Shown: positions 1 through 7,300 of the stretch, one piece after another | Position numbering within the stretch: the first letter of the stretch is position 1 | Layout: every line of letters begins with the position of its first letter | NCBI GenBank assembly: GCA_029939385.1 | Contig: JAOZSZ010000017.1 | Coordinates: forward strand, 1 to 12,408 | DNA length: 12,408 nt | Source of the DNA: Pontiella sp. | Lineage (GTDB): Bacteria > Verrucomicrobiota > Kiritimatiellia > Kiritimatiellales > Pontiellaceae | Direction of reading: 5' to 3' | Notes under the pieces: generated by a model | Told to the model about the DNA's origin: nothing | What the model saw: only the letters and a program-made list of their open reading frames with translations | The model's database searches: none | Position numbers and translations under genes: made by a program

Positions 1-1054
1 AGGATGAAGGGATAACCGTTAATACGACGGTGGTGTCTTTTTTCCCGCGAATAAGACGAACGGCTTTGTATAGCGGCCAGTGCAAAATGCTGACGGATTC
101 TTCATCGCCTTGGGCGACAGCAATGATCTTATCGCCTGTTTTTAGACGGCCATCTTGGTCGGCGGGTCCGCCGGGAATGATCCGTGCAATCTTTGCCGAT
201 CCATCTTCTGGGCGTAGCATGGCACCGATGCCGACGAGTGAGAGTTTCATGTTGATATCAAAATCCTCAACGCTACTGGGCGACATATAATCACTATGTG
301 GATCGTATACTAAGGAGAAGGAGGTCAAGTAACGTTGCAGCAACATCTCTTCATCAAAAGAGTCCATGGTAAGTTGGAATTGTTTGTAGCGCTCAAGGAT
401 AAACTCTTCAGGAGAGAGATTCACATCTTCGTCGATTTCATTGGCTTCATCTTCTACATCGATAACAATGTTTGTGGTGATGTTTTCAGCGGAGTCGACG
501 GTGTTTGTGCTTAATTCATCTTTTTCTTCATCGGCATAAACCTGCTTAGAGACGAGCCGTGCAATATATTCATGTTTGATTCGCTTGTGCCATAGCTCGT
601 TCCATTCTGCTTCGTTAACGATCCATGGCGCATCTTCCCGATTCCATAGAAAGGTTTCGTCTTTGTTCGTATCGAAACCTTTTTTTAGAATTTCTTCAGT
701 GAAGGCGATGCGATTTTTGATTCTTTCCATCAAAATATCGAATGCGCGGGTAGCGAAGGAAATATCGCCTTTGCGGAGTGCTTTATCGAGCGTCTTAGAT
801 TCTTTATTGAAGGTGTCGATATCGGACTGAAGAAAATAGCTATGCGAAGGATCGAGGGAATGGATGAATAGATTAAAGGCATTCGTGGAAATGTTTTCAT
901 CCATGGGTAATTGGTTGAGATGAAAAAGGGGAAGTGAATAGGCTACGGCTCGAGTGATTTTCTTCACATCAAGATCAGTTTTTGCCACCTCGCAACTTCC
1001 AATCATTGGAAGTGTAAGAAGCATTATCGATAAAATAATTATTTTAGGTCTCAT
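1..1054 (-). CDS. prc: Tail-specific (C-terminal processing) protease, Prc/Tsp family, N-terminal part (cut by window edge)
   Basis: Periplasmic serine protease of family S41 that degrades proteins from their C-terminus. The 351 visible residues cover the helical N-terminal domain of the Tsp family and most of a PDZ domain (about 268-350). The Ser/Lys catalytic domain is off the left edge. The stretch DPHSDYMSP (251-259), followed by a segment ending LSLVGIGAML (271-280) and then GGPAD (295-299), is typical of Prc just before and within the PDZ domain. The N-terminus is a hydrophobic signal ending in MIGSC (17-21), which fits a lipobox with Cys21, so the protein is probably a lipoprotein. I chose the ATG at 1054 because GAGG lies 6 bases upstream; an in-frame ATG at 1066 lacks a ribosome site. 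An acidic segment at about 175-217 looks like a lineage-specific insertion. The gene is divergent from pgi. Family assignment is firm; the symbol is by homology. Confidence 0.9.
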   Translation of the reverse strand, partial: MRPKIIILSIMLLTLPMIGSCEVAKTDLDVKKITRAVAYSLPLFHLNQLPMDENISTNAFNLFIHSLDPSHSYFLQSDIDTFNKESKTLDKALRKGDISFATRAFDILMERIKNRIAFTEEILKKGFDTNKDETFLWNREDAPWIVNEAEWNELWHKRIKHEYIARLVSKQVYADEEKDELSTNTVDSAENITTNIVIDVEDEANEIDEDVNLSPEEFILERYKQFQLTMDSFDEEMLLQRYLTSFSLVYDPHSDYMSPSSVEDFDINMKLSLVGIGAMLRPEDGSAKIARIIPGGPADQDGRLKTGDKIIAVAQGDEESVSILHWPLYKAVRLIRGKKDTTVVLTVIPSS

Positions 1055-1213
1055 ATATTTCCTCATTAGAAAAGTAGGGCGTTGCACTCTATCGGTCGGA
1101 GGGATTCAAAACAAGTCCACTTTTTAGTATAGATTCCGTTCTTTTTGTTTTTAATCGAGCTTCTAATGGTTGTACCTTCATGGGCTCAATACCGATTTAA
1201 TCTGGAGCATACG
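1055..1213. promoter_or_regulatory. Divergent intergenic region between prc-like gene and pgi, with a weak promoter candidate for pgi
   Basis: This gap must carry the start signals of both neighbouring genes. On the plus strand TTCAAA (1105-1110) and TATAGA (1128-1133) are 17 bases apart and match sigma-70 boxes only 4 of 6 each, so they are a weak candidate for the pgi promoter. GGAG at 1204-1207 is the likely pgi ribosome site. On the minus strand GAGG at 1061-1064 serves the protease gene. I see no strong operator or hairpin. Confidence 0.3.
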
Positions 1214-2827
1214 ATGACCACAAAGTTGACCGAACGTTTAGAATGGAAAGCCCTAGAGGCACATTATGCGGAGCTAAAAGATCTCCATTTGCGCGATCTA
1301 TTTACGGACGCTGATCGGGCGTTAAAATTCACATTAACGGCCGAGGAGTTACGACTCGATTATTCCAAGAATCGCATCCATACCGAAACTATGGATTTAT
1401 TATTTAAACTTGCGGAGTCCGCCGATCTGAAGAAGTGGACCGAATCCATGTTTATGGGTGAAAAAATCAATGCCACTGAAAACCGGTCGGTTTTACATGT
1501 TGCATTGCGTTCTCCGAAAGATGCTGTAATTCATGTGGATGGTGAAAATGTGGTTCCCGGAGTTCATGCGGTACTGGATCAAATGGCTTCTTTCTCTGAG
1601 CAAGTTCGTTCCGGCGCATGGAAGGGCTATACCGGAAAGAAAATTAAAAACATTGTTAATATAGGTATTGGCGGTTCCGACCTTGGCCCGGTCATGGCCT
1701 GCGAAGCACTCAAAAGCTACGCTCTTCGTGATCTTAATCTAGTCTTTGTTTCCAATGTCGATGGCACACATATTGTAGAAGCGCTGCAAGGATTGAACGC
1801 CGACGAAACCCTCTTTATTGTGGCCTCGAAAACGTTTACTACCCAGGAGACGATGACCAATGCATATTCCGCGCGCGATTGGTGTCTTGAAGCGCTGAAG
1901 GATGAGGCCGCAATTGCTAAGCATTTTGTAGCTCTTTCGACGAATGAAAAAGCAGTTTCTGATTTTGGGATCGATACGGCCAATCGGTTTGCTTTTTGGG
2001 ATTGGGTGGGTGGGCGTTATTCACTGACTTCTGCCGTTGGCCTTCCGCTCATGCTTGCCATTGGTCCAGAGAAGTATCGTGAGTTTCTTGATGGATATTA
2101 CAAAATGGATGTTCATTTTCGGACGGCACCATGGGCGGGAAATATGCCGGTGATTCTCGCGCTACTTGGCATTTGGTATAATAATTTCTTCGAGGCCGAA
2201 ACTCAGGCCATCCTGCCATACGATCAATACATGAATCGCTTTGCGGCTTATTTTCAGCAGGGCGATATGGAAAGTAATGGAAAATCCATTACCCGTTCGG
2301 GGGAAAAAGTGGAATGGCAAACGGGGCCGGTGATCTGGGGCGAACCGGGCACTAACGGTCAGCACGCCTTCTATCAACTTATTCACCAGGGAACTAAACT
2401 TATTCCTTGCGACTTTATTGGGTTTTGCAAATCACAGAATCCCATCGGGGATCATCATATTAAGCTCATGGCTAATTTCTTTGCGCAGACCGAAGCGTTA
2501 GCGTTTGGTAAGACCAAGGAATCGCTTGAAGCCGATGGTGAACCCGCTGAACTAATCCCGCACAAAACATTTGAAGGCAACCGCCCAACCAACACCATCA
2601 TGGCTGAAAAGTTGACCCCGTCTGTGCTGGGTCAACTTATTGCGCTTTATGAACATAAAATTTTTGTGCAGGGCATTATTTGGGATATTTATTCTTTTGA
2701 CCAATGGGGGGTTCAATTGGGTAAAATTCTTGCCGCTGAGATTCTGCCAGAACTCGAAGGAGATAAAGTTCTGACACACGATGTTTCCACGAACGCACTT
2801 ATTAAATATTTTCGTACAAATAAATAG
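1214..2827 (+). CDS. pgi: Glucose-6-phosphate isomerase
   Basis: Cytoplasmic enzyme interconverting glucose 6-phosphate and fructose 6-phosphate in glycolysis and gluconeogenesis. The 537-residue product aligns from end to end with the long (E. coli-type, about 550 residue) PGI form. Visible signatures are GIGGSDLGP (151-159), SKTFTTQET (205-213), the PGI signature DWVGGRYSL (263-271) with Arg268, Glu353 in GDMESNGK, His384 in NGQHAFYQ, and the second signature ending DQWGVQLGK with Lys504. These match the known catalytic Arg, Glu, His and Lys of the family. The reading frame is open back to a TTG at 1145, but the homology begins at the ATG at 1214, which has GGAG 6 bases upstream; the extra 23 residues have no family counterpart. 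The gene is followed after 8 bases by an antiporter gene, so the two are probably cotranscribed. Confidence 0.97.
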   Translation: MTTKLTERLEWKALEAHYAELKDLHLRDLFTDADRALKFTLTAEELRLDYSKNRIHTETMDLLFKLAESADLKKWTESMFMGEKINATENRSVLHVALRSPKDAVIHVDGENVVPGVHAVLDQMASFSEQVRSGAWKGYTGKKIKNIVNIGIGGSDLGPVMACEALKSYALRDLNLVFVSNVDGTHIVEALQGLNADETLFIVASKTFTTQETMTNAYSARDWCLEALKDEAAIAKHFVALSTNEKAVSDFGIDTANRFAFWDWVGGRYSLTSAVGLPLMLAIGPEKYREFLDGYYKMDVHFRTAPWAGNMPVILALLGIWYNNFFEAETQAILPYDQYMNRFAAYFQQGDMESNGKSITRSGEKVEWQTGPVIWGEPGTNGQHAFYQLIHQGTKLIPCDFIGFCKSQNPIGDHHIKLMANFFAQTEALAFGKTKESLEADGEPAELIPHKTFEGNRPTNTIMAEKLTPSVLGQLIALYEHKIFVQGIIWDIYSFDQWGVQLGKILAAEILPELEGDKVLTHDVSTNALIKYFRTNK

Positions 2828-2835
2828 GCCGAAGA

Positions 2836-4080
2836 ATGGTATTTAGCATAGCGGAGATGATTCTTTTAGGATTGCTGGTAGACTGGGTATTTCGCAAACT
2901 ACGAATGCCTGGACTACTGGGGATGCTGTTGTTGGGGGTGTTATTTGGCCCTTATGTTTGGGATATGATGGAGCCCGGTTTTTTGGCGGCCTCTTCGGAT
3001 CTTCGAATCATTGCGCTCATTATTATCCTTTTGCGAGCAGGGTTTGAATTGAGCCGAGAGACCTTGAATAAAGTGGGCGTTCAAGTGCTTCTTCTTGCAT
3101 TTATTCCCGGAATTATGGAGGGATCAACGATTGCGTTCTTGGGGCCGCGGTTTTTGCCATTGACCCATTTGGAGTCGGCGTTGCTTGGCTTTATCATTGC
3201 GGCCGTTTCGCCGGCCGTAGTGGTGCCGATGATGATTCGTTTCATTAAGCGGCGTATGGGGGCGAAAAAGGGAATTCCAACCATGGTGATGGCCGCCGCG
3301 GCGTTGGATGATGTGATCGCCATTGTAATCTTTTCTATACTTCTTGGGTTTTATATGGGTACGTCGGGAAATATATGGATAAAAGTGGCCGGAATTCCTA
3401 TTTCAATTCTTACGGGGATTGGAAGCGGCTTATTAATGGGTTGGTTATTATTAAAATTGTTTGAACGCTTTAATCCTCGTGCCACGAAACGCACCATGCT
3501 TGTGATCGGCATCTCCATTCTTTTAGTACATATTCAGCAAATGCTTGAGGGTATTGTGCCTTTTGCGGCGTTACTTGCGGTGATCGCAATGGGCTTTATT
3601 ATTCTGGAAAAGCGCGAGCACATGGCTCACGAGATTTCTTCCAAATTGGGAAAACTCTGGGTCTTTGCGTCGATCATGCTGTTTACGTTGGTTGGGGCAC
3701 AAGTGGATATTTCGTTGGTATGGGAAACCGGCATAGCCGGGCTTGGCCTTATTGTTTGTGGGTTGCTTGCTCGGAGTGCGGGCGTATTGCTTTCTTTAAC
3801 CCAAAGTTCACTCTCTTTTCCTGAACGGTTTTTTACGGTGGTATCGTATTGGCCAAAGGCAACGGTGCAGGCAGCGATGGGTATGGTGCCGTTGATGGCC
3901 ATGAAAGCTGCCGGAATGCCTTCCGAACCTGGAAATGTTATTCTTGCAGTTGCCGTGCTGAGTATAGTTTTCACAGCACCGCTGGGTGCGTTAGCCATAA
4001 ACCTCGTAGGCGAGCGAGTGCTTAAACCTTCATCAGAAAATATGGATATAGCATTAGATGCTATATCCGAAAGTCGTTAA
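2836..4080 (+). CDS. Monovalent cation:proton antiporter, CPA superfamily, NHA/SLC9B-like
   Basis: Inner-membrane exchanger of Na+ (or another monovalent cation) for protons, serving pH and salt homeostasis. The 414 residues are nearly all hydrophobic helices, as in the Na_H_Exchanger fold with about 12 membrane segments. Landmarks are LLRAGFELS (65-73), AVSPAVVVPMM (123-133), the paired acidic residues AALDDVIAI (155-163, Asp158-Asp159), Arg312 in GLLARSAG, and WPKATVQAAMG (339-349). The Asp-Asp pair is the ion-binding site of electrogenic CPA2 members, and the surrounding motifs most resemble the NHA (SLC9B) branch; that branch call is from memory of the motifs. There is no KTN/TrkA regulatory domain, unlike Kef systems. 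It starts 8 bases after pgi with only a weak ribosome site, suggesting translational coupling. Its last codons contain a strong hairpin. The exact ion is unknown. Confidence 0.88.
   Translation: MVFSIAEMILLGLLVDWVFRKLRMPGLLGMLLLGVLFGPYVWDMMEPGFLAASSDLRIIALIIILLRAGFELSRETLNKVGVQVLLLAFIPGIMEGSTIAFLGPRFLPLTHLESALLGFIIAAVSPAVVVPMMIRFIKRRMGAKKGIPTMVMAAAALDDVIAIVIFSILLGFYMGTSGNIWIKVAGIPISILTGIGSGLLMGWLLLKLFERFNPRATKRTMLVIGISILLVHIQQMLEGIVPFAALLAVIAMGFIILEKREHMAHEISSKLGKLWVFASIMLFTLVGAQVDISLVWETGIAGLGLIVCGLLARSAGVLLSLTQSSLSFPERFFTVVSYWPKATVQAAMGMVPLMAMKAAGMPSEPGNVILAVAVLSIVFTAPLGALAINLVGERVLKPSSENMDIALDAISESR
4044..4068 (-). terminator. Hairpin likely terminating the convergent small membrane protein gene, embedded in antiporter coding sequence
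   Basis: GGATATAGCAT (4044-4054) and ATGCTATATCC (4058-4068) are perfect 11-base inverted arms around a three-base loop. Read on the minus strand the hairpin lies 20 bases past the stop of the 69-residue gene and is followed by ATATTTTC, a short U-rich tract. On the plus strand no U-tract follows, so its direction of use is more likely minus. The arms are AT-rich, so terminator strength is uncertain. Confidence 0.5.
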
Positions 4081-4088
4081 AGTCTGAA

Positions 4089-4298
4089 CTATGATCCATA
4101 TGGAATATAGTAATTTTGTAATATGGGATTGCTTCCAAACCAAGCGATAAGGGTCAGCATTCCTGCAATCAATGCCAGTATAGCCACTATGCCCCAAAAA
4201 CTTTTTTCATGAAGAAGATAGCCCATATAACGCGCAACTTTTAGCCTTTCATCATGAACGCTATATTTTCCATATTTTGCTGTTGTTAAGAGATGCAT
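4089..4298 (-). CDS. Small single-helix membrane protein, function unknown
   Basis: I do not recognise this 69-residue protein with confidence. It has a polar, basic N-terminal half of about 30 residues (several Lys, Arg and Tyr), one strongly hydrophobic helix at about 34-54, and a short C-terminal tail ending in NYYIPYGS. It is probably an inner-membrane protein with its basic N-terminus inside. That it is a real gene rests on a near-perfect ribosome site (AAAGGAGG, 6 bases before the ATG), sensible amino-acid composition and a candidate terminator just downstream. The layout of a charged lead, a helix and a Pro/Tyr tail loosely recalls DUF5989-type small proteins, but this is a resemblance only. 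It converges on the antiporter gene (8-base gap) and is divergent from the orphan at 4528. Confidence 0.72.
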   Translation of the reverse strand: MHLLTTAKYGKYSVHDERLKVARYMGYLLHEKSFWGIVAILALIAGMLTLIAWFGSNPILQNYYIPYGS

Positions 4299-4304
4299 AA
4301 GAAA

Positions 4305-4312
4305 CCTCCTTT
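4305..4312 (-). promoter_or_regulatory. Strong Shine-Dalgarno site of the 69-residue gene
   Basis: Read on the minus strand this is AAAGGAGG, followed by 6 bases and then the ATG at 4298. It is the best ribosome site in the window and the main evidence that this small reading frame is expressed. Confidence 0.8.
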
Positions 4313-4458
4313 CCCTATTCTTTTTGACCGTGCATGCAGATAGATGATTAAAGAAATCCTCTGTTTTGTTTTCATCTTTTAGCGTACGAAATGCTTTTGC
4401 TTTTTATGGATGGGATCGGGATTAGGTCGTTATATAGTATGAAGTACTGGCCAGAGGA

Positions 4459-4486
4459 TTGACAAAATTGATGGGGTGAGTAAATT
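4459..4486 (+). promoter_or_regulatory. Putative sigma-70 promoter for the orphan membrane protein at 4528
   Basis: A perfect -35 box TTGACA (4459-4464) is followed after 16 bases by TAAATT (4481-4486), 4 of 6 to the -10 consensus. Transcription would start near 4493, about 35 bases before the GTG start. An 8-base palindrome CTGGCCAG lies just upstream at 4447-4454. The rest of the gap 4299-4527 shows no gene or clear structure; the divergent promoter of the 69-residue gene must also be here but I could not place it. Confidence 0.45.
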
Positions 4487-4514
4487 AATTAGGTTGGTTT
4501 TGGAATGGTTTTTT

Positions 4515-4523
4515 AGGAGAGGG
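4515..4523 (+). promoter_or_regulatory. Ribosome binding site deciding a GTG start
   Basis: AGGAGAGGG lies 4 bases before the GTG at 4528, with its AGGAG core 8 bases away. This purine-rich site supports the GTG as the true start; no ATG nearby in frame has a comparable site. Confidence 0.7.
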
Positions 4524-4527
4524 TTCC

Positions 4528-5274
4528 GTGCTACGTATCTTGCGTTTATTAGGAATATTATTGTTTGCGATCTTAATCGGGATTGCGGCCGGAAGGTTGT
4601 ATGACCTACATCAAGATGGAACTCTATCTGATCGCTATAATAGTCAGCGCAAAGCAGACATTACCTTACTCGTAGTCTCTATGATTGGACTTGTGGCATT
4701 AGGCATTTTCGAATCTTATCGCCGTAAAAACTCCCAAAAGCAACAGGGTTATGGGGCGGTGAACCAGCCAGAAGAACCTAAAATAGATAAAGCGTCTCCC
4801 ACAAGTATCTACCATCGCTCCGAGTCGGTCGATGCATGGAATGGACATCGTATTCGAACTTCTAGATCTAAAAACCGAAAAGATGCAGGTGGAAAAGTTA
4901 AGATATGGATGGGTTTGCTTCGTATCTATTGTTTAGTGCTTCCCATTATTTACCTCTATATTCTTGTGAATTATCTAGTTTTTTGGTTACCGGCTGGCGC
5001 GGGGCTACTTGTTTTCACCCTGCTTTTTCCGTTGCTTTTCTTAATCTCTATACTGACTTCAGTGGGTCTTCTTTATAAGAAAATGTGGGGCATAAAATTG
5101 GGTTATGTCATGGTCATTTTCCACTTACTCATCTTTCCTGTGGGCACTTTTATGGGATTAGTTTTGTTAATTGGATTAGTGGGCGCTTCCTCTGAGTTTC
5201 TTATTTCAACCAAGGAATACCGCCGCCTTGCTCGGGAAGCTCGTCGAAAAAAACCCCAACATGTTGTAATTTAG
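4528..5274 (+). CDS. Five-helix integral membrane protein, function unknown
   Basis: I do not recognise this 248-residue protein. It has two N-terminal hydrophobic helices (about 3-22 and 45-63) and a polar, basic linker of about 60 residues (64-124) rich in Lys, Arg, Ser and Gln. Three long helices follow (about 128-152, 156-182, 190-218), then a basic C-terminal tail (about 230-243). The positive linker and tail predict that both face the cytoplasm. It starts with GTG behind a strong ribosome site and a plausible promoter, so it is probably a single-gene unit; 199 bases separate it from the next gene. No catalytic motif is visible. Base composition appears more A/T-rich than in the cysD-cysNC genes, and it may be lineage-specific. 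Confidence 0.75.
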   Translation: MLRILRLLGILLFAILIGIAAGRLYDLHQDGTLSDRYNSQRKADITLLVVSMIGLVALGIFESYRRKNSQKQQGYGAVNQPEEPKIDKASPTSIYHRSESVDAWNGHRIRTSRSKNRKDAGGKVKIWMGLLRIYCLVLPIIYLYILVNYLVFWLPAGAGLLVFTLLFPLLFLISILTSVGLLYKKMWGIKLGYVMVIFHLLIFPVGTFMGLVLLIGLVGASSEFLISTKEYRRLAREARRKKPQHVVI

Positions 5275-5473
5275 TTATTTTCACAACGAGACGGTTTAAG
5301 TCTATTGCTTATGGATCTGAAATAAAAAAAAGGAACGGCAATACGTATACTATAGCGTAGTTTTGTTTGTAGATTTCTCGCATTGCGTAAGCCATGCTAT
5401 CGAGGTAAATTACTCCGCTCATCAAACTTTTTAATGGAATAGAATTTGTACAAAACTAACTTAAGGAATCTCT
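5275..5473. other. Intergenic region upstream of the M42 peptidase
   Basis: No reading frame or convincing hairpin is visible here. TATACT (5346-5351) and TAGAAT (5440-5445) each resemble a -10 box at 5 of 6 positions, but neither has a recognisable -35 box at the right distance, so I call no promoter. AAGGA at 5463-5467, 6 bases before the ATG, is the ribosome site of the downstream gene. Confidence 0.4.
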
Positions 5474-6541
5474 ATGAAAAAGCAGACTAAACAGTTTCTT
5501 ACCGATTTAATGAATAGTATTAGTCCTTCAGGATACGAAGGACCCGTCGCAAAAGTATGGAAGGCTGAAGCCGAAAAGTTTGCTGCCAAGGTTTGGACCG
5601 ATACGCATGGAAACTCACACGCTATTATTAATCCGGGAGGATCGCCGCGGGTTATGTTTGCGGGTCACTACGATGAAATTGGATTCCAAATTTCCTATAT
5701 TGACGATAATGGATTTCTTTGGATGCAGGCATTAGGTGGCTGGGATCCGCAGATTGCTCAGGGGCAACGCGTACAGATTAATACTAAAAAAGGTATTGTT
5801 TTTGGTGTCATTGGAAAGGTGGCGATTCATATGCAAACTCCAGAACAGCGTAAAAAAGTTTCTGAAGTGAAGGATCTCTGGGTGGATATCGGTGCGAAAA
5901 ATAAGAAGGAAGCCGAAAAGATTGTAGAAATAGGCGATCCCTTGGTTATTGCCGCAGATTTTAAGGAAATGACAGCGGATATTGTAGTGGGGCGCGCATT
6001 TGACGACCGAGCGGGTGCATTCGTTGTGCTTGAAGCCGCGAAACAGCTTTCAAAGCTGAATCCCTCTGCCGAGATTCATGCCGTCTCCACGGTTCAAGAA
6101 GAAATTGGCCTACGAGGTGCAACTACGGCCGCATTTGGAATTGATCCGGATATTGCCATTGCGGTTGATGTCACTTTTTCCACCGACCATCCCAATATGG
6201 GCGAGGCAATGAAGCGTGAAAATCTAATCGAGTTGGGTAAAGGTCCTGTATTAACGCGGGGTCCGAACATTAATTCAAAATTATTCGATCTTTTGGTTAA
6301 AACAGCGAAAGCTGAAAAAATACCTTATCAAATTAATGCCGCGCCTCGCGGAACAGGAACCGATGCCAATGCGCTTCAGCTTAATAGGGCTGGCGTAACT
6401 ACGGCACTGGTCAGTATTCCGCTACGTTACATGCATAGCCCCTGCGAAATGGTCAGTCTTTCTGATCTGGAGATGAGCGCAAAGCTACTAGCTAAGACCG
6501 TAGCCAAGATTACGCCTCGCACTAACTTTGTGCCCTTTTAA
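5474..6541 (+). CDS. M42-family metallo-aminopeptidase (glutamyl aminopeptidase / FrvX-like)
   Basis: Cytoplasmic, probably oligomeric di-zinc (or cobalt) aminopeptidase that trims peptides; family members form large tetrahedral (TET) particles. The 355-residue length is normal for M42. All expected metal and catalytic residues are visible: His65 and Asp67 in AGHYDEIGF, bridging Asp177 in FDDRAG, catalytic Glu209 and ligand Glu210 in VQEEIG, Asp232 in AVDVT, and His321 in MHSPCEM. The opening SPSGYEG (17-23) is also typical. The start at ATG 5474 is supported by AAGGA 6 bases upstream. It stands alone on the plus strand and converges with the LamG-like gene, the stops being 6 bases apart. Many M42 enzymes were once annotated as cellulase M; the sequence does not tell which peptides are cut. 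Confidence 0.93.
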   Translation: MKKQTKQFLTDLMNSISPSGYEGPVAKVWKAEAEKFAAKVWTDTHGNSHAIINPGGSPRVMFAGHYDEIGFQISYIDDNGFLWMQALGGWDPQIAQGQRVQINTKKGIVFGVIGKVAIHMQTPEQRKKVSEVKDLWVDIGAKNKKEAEKIVEIGDPLVIAADFKEMTADIVVGRAFDDRAGAFVVLEAAKQLSKLNPSAEIHAVSTVQEEIGLRGATTAAFGIDPDIAIAVDVTFSTDHPNMGEAMKRENLIELGKGPVLTRGPNINSKLFDLLVKTAKAEKIPYQINAAPRGTGTDANALQLNRAGVTTALVSIPLRYMHSPCEMVSLSDLEMSAKLLAKTVAKITPRTNFVPF

Positions 6542-6547
6542 GCCCTT

Positions 6548-7246
6548 TTATTGCCGCATGATCTTAAGTGAACTAATTGCTCCGGTGAAGCCAGAGGAGC
6601 TTACGGTTGCATGGTGTCCCAGAGAAGAGGGTAATTCCTGTTGTTCACCAATACGTATGCGATAATTTTTACCGCTTAATGGCTCCTGCAAATTGATCAG
6701 TGCCACTCGACTGCGATTAAGGCTTAAGGTTGCCGATTCGGGTCTAATTTTTAACTCAATGGTAACCCATGTTTTTAGGCAATGGGTAATACCGCGAGAA
6801 GGGCTTTCTTGGAGAATAACAGTAGAGTGACCCGTGCGAACAGCAACTTGAACCGCACCGTCTTTAAGGTAGATCGTATATCCCTTTTCGGTATTACCCT
6901 GTGAAATCACAATGCCATTGGTTTGGGCATAAATCCGGATCGTAATAATCCATTCATTTCCATCGGGGTTCAGCAATGAACAGTGAGGGATATCTAAGAA
7001 TTGCCCATCACTCATACCGAGTACATTCCGATTATGGATCGATATAAGACTAAGATCTCCCAACGGCACATACAATGGATACAGCGTTTTGCTCGGGATG
7101 ATTCCGGATTGAATATTTTGGAAATCCAGGTTGAGCATTAACCCTTTCGGTAAAGGTTGCTCGGTTGAATATGTCGGCATCAAGCAGAGGCTGCTGATAA
7201 AGAATATAAGGGTATAATATACCATTTTCATTTTTAGGATTCTCAT
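6548..7246 (-). CDS. Secreted LamG/concanavalin-like domain protein, function unknown
   Basis: A 232-residue protein with an N-terminal signal peptide (hydrophobic run about 9-23, likely cut near TYS-TE, residues 26-29) followed by a single beta-rich domain. The pattern fits the LamG/concanavalin-like jelly-roll fold: GLMLNLDF (35-42), SDGQFLDIPH (79-88), WIITIRIYAQ (99-108), GYTIYLKDGAVQVAV (122-136), TWVTIELKI (159-167) and the closing GFTGAISSLKI (219-229). Such domains bind carbohydrate or other ligands, or act as structural modules; here no enzyme domain is attached. It should be periplasmic or extracellular. No good ribosome site precedes the ATG at 7246, and starts at Met6 (7231) or Met8 (7225) would leave the signal peptide intact, so the start is uncertain. 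It is divergent from the sulfur operon and convergent with the M42 peptidase. Confidence 0.75.
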   Translation of the reverse strand: MRILKMKMVYYTLIFFISSLCLMPTYSTEQPLPKGLMLNLDFQNIQSGIIPSKTLYPLYVPLGDLSLISIHNRNVLGMSDGQFLDIPHCSLLNPDGNEWIITIRIYAQTNGIVISQGNTEKGYTIYLKDGAVQVAVRTGHSTVILQESPSRGITHCLKTWVTIELKIRPESATLSLNRSRVALINLQEPLSGKNYRIRIGEQQELPSSLGHHATVSSSGFTGAISSLKIMRQ

Positions 7247-7300
7247 ACAAAAACAGCTAACTAGATTTAACCTTTTGAATAAAGACTAGATTCGGGTATT

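Noticed and set aside
30..830. Plus-strand open frames of 84-86 codons
   Set aside because: They lie antisense to the well-supported Prc-like protease gene and have low-complexity, unfamily-like products.
1145..1213. A 23-residue N-terminal extension of glucose-6-phosphate isomerase from a TTG start
   Set aside because: It has no counterpart in the family and no ribosome site, while the ATG at 1214 has GGAG at good spacing.
3627..3998. A 123-codon minus-strand frame
   Set aside because: It is a shadow of the antiporter gene; no ribosome site or recognisable protein features.
4505..4516. A four-codon mini-frame (ATG GTT TTT TAG) overlapping the ribosome site of the 4528 gene
   Set aside because: Could suggest a leader peptide, but it is too short, has no ribosome site and no attenuator structure, so chance is the simpler explanation.
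7050..7250. A 66-codon minus-strand frame starting at nearly the same place as the LamG-like gene
   Set aside because: It overlaps the signal-peptide-bearing LamG frame in another phase and its translation has no signal or domain character.
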